A stretch of 64,000 nt of DNA. Source: Gnetum montanum (taxonomy: Eukaryota > Streptophyta > Gnetopsida > Gnetales > Gnetaceae). The notes under the pieces were generated by a model. That model saw only the letters and a program-made list of their open reading frames with translations. It had not been told where the DNA came from and searched no databases. Of this stretch, positions 32,950 to 43,126 are shown piece after piece. The stretch is from contig MNCI01004338.1 in assembly GCA_015680685.1 (NCBI GenBank), forward strand, positions 293,757 to 357,756, in the 5' to 3' direction. Each line of letters begins with the position of its first letter. Positions within the stretch are counted from its first letter, which is position 1. Position numbers and translations under genes: made by a program.

Positions 32950-34530
32950 GTCCTTAAGGATAAAGAAACCTTCTAAGTTCTTACCTTCTTATCAATATAG
33001 GATTTAGAGCATAGACCCTAGACTCCTACAAGTGTGACACAACAAGGTAACATTCCTTATGGTGTTCATAGTGGCAAATGTCACACTCACCATCATCATC
33101 TAATTTAGAGTCCACAACCTTCTCTACAGCAACAGCCTTGCCCTTACTCCTTTGGTGGGCACATTTAGCTTCCTTCCTTCTCCTACAATCATGATCAGTA
33201 CTTTGCTCCTTGGATTCACCTACTATGTTTAGAGAATTTTGGAACTTTTCATTCAAAGAGTCCCATATTTTCTCTACCTTAGCCAAATTACAAAAACTAA
33301 TTTTTAAATTGGCAAAGTCTTTTGCTGCACCATCTCATCAAGCAGTGCCTCCTCCTCATTGTTACAAAACCATGCCTTCATTTTTCTAATGGAAAGGTCC
33401 TAGTATCCTTGGAAACATCTTTAATTTTTTCCATTTGTTCTTTACATTCTCTAAGGCACAAGTATCGTGAAAGGCTTCAAGATGGTTCTATGGATCTAAG
33501 TTATATCCCCCTTCAAACTTGGGGATATTACTCATAGCCAACCACTTGATTTTGCTATCTTTCACATGGCTTGTTGAAATTCTCACTACCTTTACAATGT
33601 TCAACATGTTCCTTGTTACAAGAAAAGTCTCATCATGGTCATAGTCTTTATGATGGCCATGATGTCCTCTCCTTCCCCTTCTTTCATGGTGGCAAGCCTC
33701 CCTTAATTACCCATGTCCCTAGTCTCAACTAGTCCTATGGGCCCTATGATCATCTCTATCCCACCAGTCACCTCCATCATGTTCATGTCCTCTGCAGCTT
33801 CAGTCAAAGCTAGAGGAGGAAGAAGAGGATGTTAAAGATGAAGAGGAAAGAGGACTAGCACCACCAAAGTGCCTACCACCCCCTCTTCTTTAGTCACAAC
33901 CATGATCATCATGTTTTTCATCATCGTGATGCTTGTCCCCATTCCTTCCATGACACCCACCTTTGGATCCCCCATGATCATCGGTCCCATTGTTTCTTGA
34001 ACCAAGATTGTATATAATGGACTATAAATTCTAGTTTAGGACCCCTTCATTGAAACTAAGGGGAGGAAAGTTAGTGAATTGAAAACCCCCAGAGAAGGGA
34101 TCCTCTCCATCTTTCTAGCCCAATAGGAAGAATGGGTTATTAAACCATTTCCCCTTTAATGCTTCATAGCACATTTCATGTTGCCAGTCTTTCTTGCTTT
34201 GTACTTTAGTGGGATGGTAGTCCCAATAGTTATTGTCCTGCATAATGTATTCACCATTGAGCCCTTGTATGTACAACCTCATAAGAGTATGGAGCAACAT
34301 CACAAGAACTGATCAATCAGGTGACAACACAATATTACCCTCCATGTTCCTCCACTGTAACTATTTATCCTAATACAAGATGAAAGTGAAGTCTAGTACA
34401 TACTCATCAAGATGAGTATATGCCACTCTAAATTATTGGGGCACTAGTTGATTTGATCATTCATTCCTATGTTGATTGGATGTATGCTCAAATGGTGGTG
34501 GAGAATTTTCTACATGAGAAGAAGACATTT
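32950..34530 (-). pseudogene. gag: Element F gag
   Basis: The N-terminal part (about 34,000-33,650) is rich in His, Asp, Gly and Ser, with a poly-Ser run, like A at 350-540. The core IPKFEGGYNLDP and HLEAFHDTCALENVKNKW lies near 33,550-33,480. The C-terminal open frame (33,286-33,026) has EKIWDSLNEKFQNSLNIVGE and the CDICHYEHHKECYL cluster, which matches A at 1,400-1,640 and D at 55,990-56,030 (CDICIYDHLKGHFPVLL). That Cys/His cluster could be the Gag zinc-binding site of this lineage. Between 32,980 and 32,330 lies degraded proline/histidine-rich linker. Confidence 0.72.
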
Positions 34531-34623
34531 TAGTTGCAAAGAAAAACTATGACTTTAAGGTTCATTACAATAATTTCAAATAATTTCACTAAGTCCTAAA
34601 TAGCACATGTAGCTAACTAAATT

Positions 34624-34641
34624 CCTTGGCAACAATGCTAT
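34624..34641 (-). promoter_or_regulatory. Element F primer binding site (decayed)
   Basis: ATAGCATTGTTGCCAAGG on the minus strand directly follows the LTR end. It aligns with TTGGCGTTGTTGCTAGGG of D (54,395) and with the TGGCGCCGTTGCC class used by Athila elements. The substitutions are transitions. Confidence 0.6.
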
Positions 34642-35595
34642 TGATCAGTAGTGAGTATATCCTATGCCTGATCATACAAATCACTAGTGTTCACTATGTG
34701 ATCTAGTCAAATTCCATAAACTTTAGCTCTCTAAGTACACTAGGTCTAGGAGGTGAATCCAATAATCATGATTTTTTTCTTCTCAATTTCACTTATAAGG
34801 TGCAAGTGTATAGTTAAGTGTAACTGAGGCATCTAATTTTTATTATTTTATCTTTTATCATCTAATCACCTAAGTGCCGAAAATAGAGTAATAGATGTTT
34901 AACTAATCTAACTAATCTAAAACTAACTAATACTTAAATAATCCTAACATCAACATTGATTCTCACTTTCCATACACATCTTGAACACATTGAAACACTA
35001 TTGGATTACCAAGAATTAGGCACTATTGGGATTACCAAGCATTAACGTATGCTCAAAGTGTTTGTACTTATGTTTGTTATTTAATTAATAAAAATTACTT
35101 AATTAAAATTCATTAAAGTGGATGAATAATAAATGCATAAGGGAAACATTAATCTATTCCAAGTGGTATAAGGTTTAATCAGAAAAGCTCATCTTTATTG
35201 CCATTCATACTGAGGTGTTTAGGTACATTAGTGCTCAAATAAAGATTTACATACTCTTTGACTCCTATTGTGGACACTCAAAAAATATTCTAACTTTTGA
35301 AAGAAAAAGCTGCAAGAGCTTCACTACAACTAATGGAAAGATTGCATAAATGAAACAATTAGATGCACATTTGTAAGCCATGACATGATTCCATGTTGAC
35401 AAGTTCTCATCAACATAGGAAACCCTACGTTGATAAGATTACATCAACAAGTTTCCATCGATGGGATCACATTGATAGCATTCCATTGACGCAGCCCAAT
35501 GATGCATGCTTCAGCATTGTTCCAAGGGGAATTAGATGAATTACCACTAATGAGAAATGTCTAGTACCAAATTGATTTCATTACTAAGGCTATCA
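34642..35595 (-). repeat. Element F 5' LTR
   Basis: This 954-bp LTR starts TGATAGCCTTAG at 35,595 (minus) and ends at 34,642. It aligns with the LTR of A, sharing AATAAAGATGAGCTTTTCTG, GAGTGTCCACAATAGGAGTC and the ATCAAC/GTTGAT theme in U3. The 5-bp flank TTCCA (35,596-35,600) is the visible half of the expected target duplication. Confidence 0.82.
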
Positions 35596-35619
35596 TTCCA
35601 AATAAGTGAACATACTAAG

Positions 35620-36470
35620 AGGAACCAAATCAAAGGTTTGAATTGCGATGGCAAGTAGAGGAGTTACTTGCAAATGGCTTCATAAGGAAGTTAATTTTTC
35701 CTTGTGTAGTTCCATCAAGGCTTATGCCAAAGAAGAATAATGATGAATGGAGGATGTGCATTGAATTAAGGGTAGAGGAAAAAATAATAGTAAGGTATAG
35801 GTTTTCTATTCCAATGATAGATGATATCCTTGATGTCCTTATCAATGCAAAGATCTTCAAAAAAATCAATTTGAAGAGTGGTTACCTTCAAATTGGATTA
35901 GTCCTAGNGTTGAAGAAATGACTCTTCTTCATATCAATCACCAAATATGCCTCCTCTAACTTAAAACACACTCACCTCAAGTGACCTAATAGCTCTTCCT
36001 TATTTGAGCTATACACCAAGATGCCATCAAAGAAGATAATACAACATTTGCTAATCAAATCTTTGAGAACATTATTCATCAATGTCATGAATGTGGTAGG
36101 AGAATTTGTGAGCCCAAATGGCATCACTAGCCACTCAAATAATCCAGTTAGAGTCATGAAATTTGTCTTCCATTCATCACTAGGACTAATCCAATTTGAA
36201 GGTAACCACTCTTCAAATTGATTTTTTTGAAGATCTTTGCATTGATAAGGACATCAAGNATATTTCATGACCTATGTTTTCTTTTCTTAAGAAGAACCAA
36301 TATTTCAGGTGGGGTGATAAGACCCAAGGGAGCTTTTGACTTGTTGAAGGTAAAAATAACTAGCGAGTCAATACTTGGAATACCATATTTTCAGAAGCAT
36401 TTTTAGGTGGAGATGATGTAAGTGGACTTACCATTAGAGGGGTTCTTTCACAAGAAGATAGACTAATTTC
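35620..36470 (+). pseudogene. Element E reverse transcriptase and start of RNase H
   Basis: Visible blocks: ELRWQVEELLANGFIRK (35,638), PSRLMPKKNNDEWRMCIEL (35,710-35,770), RYRFSIPMIDDILDVL (35,795) and KIFKKINLKSGYLQIGL (35,850-35,905), all typical chromovirus RT. The next part (LFEWLVMPFGLTNSPTTFMT and the DD-box region IIFFDGILVYS) is present but on the minus strand at 36,157-35,972, between two single Ns. The catalytic pair reads F-D-G instead of D-D. After 36,260 come FRWGDKTQGSF and GVLSQEDRLIS. Stops are present but fewer than in A. Confidence 0.85.
35909..36258. other. Inverted segment between two single Ns (probable assembly error)
   Basis: Ns at 35,908 and 36,259 bound about 350 bp whose right end repeats, as a reverse complement, the sequence just left of the first N (about 35,845-35,907). 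Flipped, the segment continues the RT frame correctly. A misoriented gap-filling contig is the simplest reading; a true inversion is possible but would not explain the Ns. Confidence 0.75.
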
Positions 36471-36973
36471 TAATGAGTCATGATTTGCCTAGCTCCAATA
36501 TCAGAGCACCAATATCGAATACCCACTATCGGACCCCAAAATGTGATGTTGGATATTTGATATCAAGGGGTATGGACCAACCTATAAATATAGCACTTGG
36601 GCACATGGTTTGGATAATATTTTTGCATTATTTTTTCATAGTTTTGTCAATAAAGTAGTTGAAATCTTGCATTTGTATTTCATAATCATACAAGATAATT
36701 AGTGAGTGCCCACAAAGTGGATCTAAGTCAGTTGTATGGAGCCTTATTCGAGTGGCAATGTACTTGGACATATTCCATGAACAGCAATAAGATTGAGATT
36801 GATTCTTGTTCATTATAGTACTTTGACTTAGATTAGATTTAATTTTCATGTACTTAGTTAATATTTACATTTTAATGCATGATAATTAATTAAGCACATA
36901 AGTATTATTTCTTTGAGCATGTGTATGACTCTTGGTAATCCTGGCAACGCTTAACGTTTGGTAACCTAGTAGT
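36471..36973 (+). repeat. Element D 5' LTR, left portion
   Basis: It aligns with 58,910-59,415. It starts TAATGAGTCATGATTTGCC (TGATGAGTTATGACTTGCC in the 3' copy). TATA TATAAATAT is at 36,583-36,591. It is interrupted by element C after GTAGT (36,969-36,973) and resumes at 54,046. Total LTR length is about 847 bp, against 850 bp for the 3' copy. Confidence 0.88.
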
Positions 36974-38503
36974 TGAAACACCGTGGAAATTGTGATTCGG
37001 CCTCAGGCAAAGATTCGTGATCCAGGCAAAAGTACATGACAGAATTCCAGAAAGAAGAATAAGACAGGGCGATGCAAGGAGGTGCGTGACATCAAGACTT
37101 TGGTTTCCCTTCACAGATTTCTTATCTCACTATGTTTCCATATTTACACTATAGCATGCAGTGTAGCGTAATGACGCTTAGCAAAACATAGTCTGACATT
37201 AGAAGGCAGTTTACTTTAGAAGATTTGGCAAAGACTAAGGCCTAAACAGCGTAATACGTGACTTCTCGTGTATTTTGGCTAAGTCTTTTGTCCAAGGACG
37301 AGTTTACGCTCAATACGCACGGCAGCGTAATGAGCATCGAAAAAGTCAAAGAGAGATCAATGACACACAGTAGATTGGTGCTTTTCTTTTTTTTACAGAT
37401 TGGTCGCCTTACGCCCTTTACGCAACGCAACGTGTGTCAACGTAAGTCATCATCAAAATAATCATTGCTTACGCTTCACTACGCACGGTAGCGTAAACGA
37501 GCGTCAAGCAGCTTGAATCTATTGTCTTCATGCTTTATTACGCTCTTGTACGTGACGCAATGCATACGAGCGTAATGTAGCCCAAAATCAACGGAGACAT
37601 GCCCGACCGACATTTGTCACTCATACGCACAATACGTAGATGCGCATATTGTGCGTAGATACGGATTTCAACACAAGGATGGTCAAGTCAACGATCTTCC
37701 AAAAAGTTTGAAACACATGTCATCACAGTTGTGCCTTCCCCACACCTTCAAACCTATAAATATCCCAGTTGGCGAAGAAAACAAACGAAAACAACGAAGG
37801 GCAACAACAGAGAGACAAAGACAAGAGACACTTGGCTTGAGCATTGGCAGTAAGAGCGATTACCCCTTTGGTGAAGACACAACTTTCTCCATTGGCAATT
37901 ATCGGCAGTTCCGAGCAAAGACTACCCAAGGCAAAAGGAGCAGATCAGAGATCCAGAGATCATCTGGTGTGGTTTGTGAGTTTCTGTTGATCAGAAGCAG
38001 TTGATCAATAGATGTCAGAACTTGACCTTCCTTGCATCCCTTCTCTGGCCTACAAGGTAGATCAGATTCTATTCTGCACTTCTACTCAGACAGTTTGCTT
38101 GGTTCTTGTTGCTTTGTGTTTGCTTTATACAAAACAATCGGGATCTCCCCAGTGTAACTTGAATATACAAAATACTTATTTTCCCGGGTCAAACTATAGA
38201 TCTTGCAATCACGTGTTTCTCTCGTGTCTGATTCCTGTTGGCGTGTTGACACTATCATCGTAGTTACCATTCATCTACATCGCTTTTCTCTCATTTCGCG
38301 ACTCGCCGAATCATATTGTTCCACAAAATATTCGTAATCTTCATCGGTTTACTGATTAGTAAGTCCCTGTCTGATCGACAAGACCGTTCAGGACGCCGCG
38401 GATTCGTTTTTCCAGCATAGCCCTCATGCGGATCCATGGTTAAAACTGTGTATGCGGGATTTTGTTTGGTATTTTCCAGTTGCCGACATTTTCCATCGTT
38501 ACA
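36974..38503 (+). repeat. Element C 5' LTR
   Basis: It starts TGAAACACC and ends CGTTACA. The TATA box TATAAATAT at 37,755-37,763 would start transcription near 37,790. The U3 part is studded with TTACGC/GCGTAA motifs (37,150-37,650). The partner is 52,514-54,045; differences are mostly transitions, and the lengths differ by 2 bp. Confidence 0.95.
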
Positions 38504-38509
38504 GTTTTC

Positions 38510-38527
38510 TGGCGCTAGAAGGAGGGC
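38510..38527 (+). promoter_or_regulatory. Element C primer binding site
   Basis: TGGCGCTAGAAGGAGGGC lies six bases after the LTR end. It starts TGG, complementary to a tRNA 3' CCA, and is nearly identical to the PBS of B. The tRNA is not assigned. Confidence 0.88.
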
Positions 38528-38745
38528 CTAGGCTCCGATCCGTATTTTTCAGGTAGCCCTGTTAGCGATTTATACCAAAAACCATAAACGTAATACCTCT
38601 AGGGAAGTTTACGGAAAATCGCGTGGTGTAGATTAGTCATAGGAACGATTCCTCTGGAATCCTACAGGGTAGAAAGCCTATTTGCGATCTTTTTGTCAGT
38701 TCTTTACTAGATCTGGTCATTTGTCACAGCTAATCCGCTTGATCA

Positions 38746-41134
38746 ATGGATTCCGTATACACAACCACAACCGCCATGGTCGCCGCTGATGTGGGTACCA
38801 CATCTGTGAACCCTATCGTTGTCACCAGACCAGCTTTTGGTGCAGTGGGACCGTAGGGACCATCGCGTAGGTCATTGAGACTGCAGGGCAAAGACCCTGT
38901 TTTCACGGTCGTGACCCCTGAAGAATACAACTTCATCTATGTTAAGATCTAGGAAAAGCTTGCTCTTAGCCAAGCCGAGATCGAAGCAAAAAGAAACTTT
39001 GAGATGATCCATCATGGAGGTCACGATTTCACTCCAACAGCTTATGACATTATCACTTTGACCAAACATCAACATGAAATTATAACACAGTTGGTCATGG
39101 CCAAGGGCCAAGCTTCACGGGCTATGCTGGAGCCCCAGAATGGGGAGGAGGAAGAGGATGAATTGGCAGCCCAGTCGGAACATTCGTTCCATACTCTGAG
39201 CCCCCACACGTATGTAAATCCCTTGTTTCCTTTCAACGGAGAGGATGCTCCTCTTGACCCAGCCATGACCACACAGACGCATTTCCCCGTCATTCCACAA
39301 GCCACTGCATAGCCATCTGGGCTACAAATGCAAATACCTCACAACAACATGGGGGCAGTTTCATCGCCGTGCGTACTCAGCATTCCGGCGGTGGTTCTAG
39401 CGACCACCACACCCCATTTCATCTCGCAGATCCAACCATAAACCATGTCCACAACTCGTCCAATCCAAACTTTTTCACTGCCGCCCCCTCTAACCCGATA
39501 GATCACCACCATCGTGCAACCATAGATGCCTGTCCAACAGCCTGCCGTAAGTCAATGGACCTACCCCGCTGCACAACACACCTAGTCTGTGGTGTATGGC
39601 ATGCAACCCTCGGTTGCACCTACAACGCATGTTCCATAGGTGGTCCTGCAGTATCCATCCTTATCTCGCGCAGCAGGCAACAGCTAATCCCTCTTCGCAA
39701 ACCAGTGGGTGGTGGTCTTCACAGGCCCCCCTGCCTGTTGGGATCCCTACCCCACCAGCTGCCAGCCAACCTCTTCCTTTGTTTCCATTCCCTAGCGCCA
39801 CCCTCCCAATCCAACCTCCAATGCCTTCAGCACAGACACCTTCGTCAACAAGTCTAGATCAGGCTTTCCAGCTTATCCAAACTCTTACCGAGGAGGTTAG
39901 ATGCCTCAAAGCCGTTGGTTTAGATACCATTCAGATCATGGACTTTTACCAGGATGATCCTATCAGCTCAACGGTCCCTATGTTGTCGTTGCCAACAGGG
40001 ATGTCCTTGCCTCATTTTACCAAGTATAATGGGGAGGGGGATCCCAATGCTTACTTGGTCACCTTTAGATCCGAATCCTTGTTGCTGCAACAGTGGCCTC
40101 ATACGATTATTCGAGTCTTTGCTATGTCTTTGACAGGGAAAGCTTTGGATTGGTACCAAGCTCTCCCACGCTCTTCCATCTCAACTTTGGAAGAGCTGCT
40201 GACACAATTCGTGACCCGCTTTAAATACAACTTAAAGCCAGAAGTCACGTTGGATCAGCTCATGGGGGTGAAACAAGACCTGCTTGAACCAGTCCAGAGG
40301 TTCATACAGCGTTGGAATGCTACCTTGAATGAAATCCATGAGCCAATCATGGATTCACATCTACTTGCTATATTCAAAGGAGATGTCAATGACTTCATTA
40401 AGTCAAAGCTGTATTATCTTTCCCCCAACTCTTTACATCAGGACTTCGCTCAAGTTAGAAGCATCCAAGATGCTGCGGAGGCCAGCAAAGACCCGGCGTA
40501 TGTCGCGTACAGGAACGCTCACAACAAGGGTAAAGATAAAGGTAAGGCAACAACAACGACAGTAGCTGCGCTGACTGAGGGTGCAAAGAACAAGAACAAG
40601 AAAGCACCTACGGCGCCTCTTGAGGCTACGGCTGGTGCAGGAACCAGCCAAGACACGAAAGCTCCTGAAAAGGCCCCCCAGCCAAAACCAAACTTTGAGC
40701 GTAAAGATCGTTCAAAGTACGCGGCCCTACCTGTAAAGCATTCAGAACTGTTGAAACAACTATTAGGGGCAGGGCACATTCAACCTAAGAAGGTGTCTGA
40801 GGAAGCTCTGAAGTGTCACAGACGTCATTGTGAACTGTTGAAAAACCCTTCTTTAGCCTTACCTAACGAACCACCAGTTCTGAGATCTTTCAGGCTGGAC
40901 CGTTTCTATGACTACCACCAACTGTGTGGTCACGATACGGATTACTGCTGGGCGTTGAAAGACGACATTCAACGTATGTTGGATGACGGTTTACTCAAGT
41001 TAGACAGCAGTAACCTGACGCGCCTAGAAAATCAAACATTGCACGTATATAAGAACCTGTTGAACGAAAACAACACTTCTTATACAATCAATGTGGTGAG
41101 TACGGACAGTGAGAGGAGGGGACCGCCAAGATAG
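38746..41134 (+). pseudogene. gag: Element C gag
   Basis: The start MDSVYTTTTAM at 38,746 is chosen because B has the homologous MESITIIKQ start. In-frame TAGs occur at about 38,855 and 38,950. LRLQGKDPVFTVVTPEEYNF is conserved with B. A Pro/Gln-rich section with one frameshift near 39,700 leads into a long open frame (39,596-41,134): IQIMDFYQDDPISSTVPMLS, LPHFTKYNGEGDPNAYLVTF, WPHTIIRVFAMSLTGKALDW, then a Lys/Ala-rich basic part and the motif FYDYHQLCGHDTDYCWALK near 40,900, the Tat-type CxYHxxxGHxTxxC variant. Gag would form the particle and bind RNA. Stops and one shift make it non-functional as read. Confidence 0.9.
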
Positions 41135-41139
41135 CCTTT

Positions 41140-42530
41140 TTTTGCGTGTGCCTGCCAGCTCACAAAGGGGGGCAACCATCTCATCGGCAGCCAGTGGTGT
41201 CTCCAGGCCACCCTTCATTATACGGGCACCTTCTCAGATACACCCCTAGTCACGCAGCAACAGACAAGCCGCAGCTTCGTCCGCGCCCACGCCTAGGGCA
41301 CCCTTCATTATCAGGGCGTCAAAACCACAGGCTACTCCTCTCACGTAGGGGCAGACCTCTAACCAGAATAGCCGACCATCACCTCCCAAGCAAAAGGGAC
41401 AGGACATACCTGTTAACGCAATGAAAGACCATTCTACGCTCAGCTTCCCTAAGCCTAGGCCCCTAGCCTCTACACCTTCATCTCTGCCTCAGAAACAGGA
41501 TAAAGGCACAGAAACGCAGCCACCTTCTCTTGGCAAGAAAGAGAACAACCCTTTGACCGACACTGTCCTACCTCGAGAGATCTGTCTCTTGGGCCAGATG
41601 GAAGAGGACAAGGGAGGTAAACAACCTAGCCAAGAGAAGGACCTCCTCGACGTGTTTACGTAGGTTAAACAGGCTTTAAAATAAAAAAATACAACGCTGA
41701 GCCTCTATGACCTGCTTATGACATCCCAAAAACACCGTGAGGCTATGGTTCATATGCTGACATCCATACCTGTGGATGAAAGCTTACCAGCAGAGGAGGA
41801 AGCGATCCACACGGTCATGTTTCCTTCCGAAGCTGAGCAACCCAAGCCCATCTCATTGATCTTTCATGACGAGTCCATCAAAGATGACCCTGAGAAAGGT
41901 CAGGTGACCACTGAACCCATGTTCATCACTATTCGGGTCGGTCAGTACCTGATCCGGAGAGTACATGTGGACAACGACGCCACTGCAAATGTCATTCCTT
42001 ATCCCATCGTGGATAGGTTGGGTCTGGTCAACCAGATCATTCCCACGATAACAGCCTGCGTAAAGTCGTTCAATGGAGCAAGGGTTCAAGTCAAGGGGAT
42101 GGTGCATATCGAGTTTGTGGCAGGGAAGCAATTCCCAATGGATGCCACATTCTTAGTTGTCGAGGAGATGCCTGGCTTCAACTTGATCCTAGGGAGATCC
42201 TGGTTAGCCCAGCTAAGGGCGGTTTCATCGCCGATACATCAAGAAATATACCTACCTTACGCTGGAGGGGAGGTCGTGATACACGGCGATGAAACCACCC
42301 CTAGAACTTTCAACAACATTGAGGAAGAACGGGGTTCGGAGATAGAAGCCTCGGATGATCAGACTAATCTCCAAATCCCTCCAAAAATCGAAACCAACGA
42401 TGACAGTTCAGCCTGGGCCAACCTGCCATTTCAGGATGGCAGCGTGGAGGAGTCAGACCGTAAGCCCCTCTGCCCTTACTCAGCACTAGACGTAAAGGCC
42501 GTTAAGAAACAATTGCGAATTAGCGGTTGA
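41140..42530 (+). pseudogene. Element C linker and aspartic protease
   Basis: The linker (41,140-41,700) shifts frame at least twice; its end, VKQALK then KNTTLSLYDLL, matches B. The protease is open from 41,718 to 42,530 (270 codons). RVHVDNDATANVIPYPIV holds the active site, where the lineage norm is VDDGS; here the Gly is replaced, so catalysis is doubtful. KGMVHIEFVAGKQFPMDATF, PGFNLILGRSWLAQLRAVSS and PIHQEIYLPYAGGE follow, as in Ogre-type proteases. The end KAVKKQLRISG aligns with the end of the B ORF. A spliced junction to the RT exon at 47,381 is likely. Confidence 0.87.
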
Positions 42531-42797
42531 ACTGAATGGCATTTACGCACATTATCATGTTTGTTAACAATTATCGCAGTTTACGCTTAGCATTTTGTTT
42601 TCGCTTAATGCATATTTACGCCATAGAAATTTTCAACGTTTACGCTTGTCATTTCTTCATTACGCTATTACATTCTTGTTACGTATGCATTCACGTCTTT
42701 TGATCACCTTAGCCCAAATACGCAAAAACAACAAAAAATATACACTATCACATTACGCTTTCTACATTACGCAGAGGGCTCGCAATGTCCTTAAACT

Positions 42798-42935
42798 AGT
42801 TGTGGCCCACAATGGCCTAAAACTAACCATGGCCCGCAATGGCCTAAAACTAACCATGGCCCGCAATGGCCTAAAACTAGCTTCCAGATTACGCAAACGC
42901 TCATGATGGCCCGTAATGGCCTAAAACTAGTAATT
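42798..42935. repeat. 27-bp minisatellite (element C)
   Basis: About four units of CTAAAACTAACCATGGCCCG plus CAATGGC (27 bp), the last interrupted by a short insert. It lies between protease and the 3' end of the antisense gene, the same place as the 27-bp array of B, and the units are related (shared AATGRC, AAACTA and trailing GCCC/GTCC). Confidence 0.85.
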
Positions 42936-43126
42936 TCACTCCGTCATACCTTAACTTAGGCAAAAACGTTAACAACTACGCTTACGCTATGCAGATAAAA
43001 ACGCAAAAGACACAAAGACAAAAAATATATAACACTTAAAATTGTCACAAAATCTTATCGCTAGTCTTCCAGTCATCCCAGTAATCATTGTTAGCAACAA
43101 TCAATAAGTCCATGCATAAATCACAA

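Larger units (their letters stand above)
30695..35595 (-). mobile_element. Element F: Athila-type retrotransposon, 5' part
   Basis: Reading leftward: 5' LTR, PBS, gag, protease, and RT to the residues DVWSFLG, where element A inserted. The rest of F lies left of the window, beyond A's 5' end. LTR, Gag, protease and RT all resemble A, but F is on the opposite strand. F itself interrupts chromovirus E just upstream of E's RT. Confidence 0.86.
35596..36470 (+). mobile_element. Element E: chromovirus, fragment with RT
   Basis: This base-layer element resumes at 59,760. It is flanked on the left by F and on the right by D. It contains the RT start, an inverted assembly piece and the RT-to-RNase H connection. 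The reading frame at 36,455-36,470 (EDRLIS) continues at 59,760 as FFSKKLNELRYKYN, so D split one gene. Confidence 0.86.

Noticed and set aside
32650-32976. 108-codon plus-strand frame
   Set aside because: It is the complement of the F gag-protease linker (Pro/His-rich on the minus strand, as in A); no domain is visible.
37651-38004. 117-codon frame in the C LTR, also present at 53,271
   Set aside because: It appears in both LTRs because they are copies of one sequence; it lies just around and after the TATA box and has no protein features.
42595-42906. 103-codon open frame after the protease of C
   Set aside because: It lies in the TTACGC-rich spacer and runs through the 27-bp minisatellite; nothing matches it in B.
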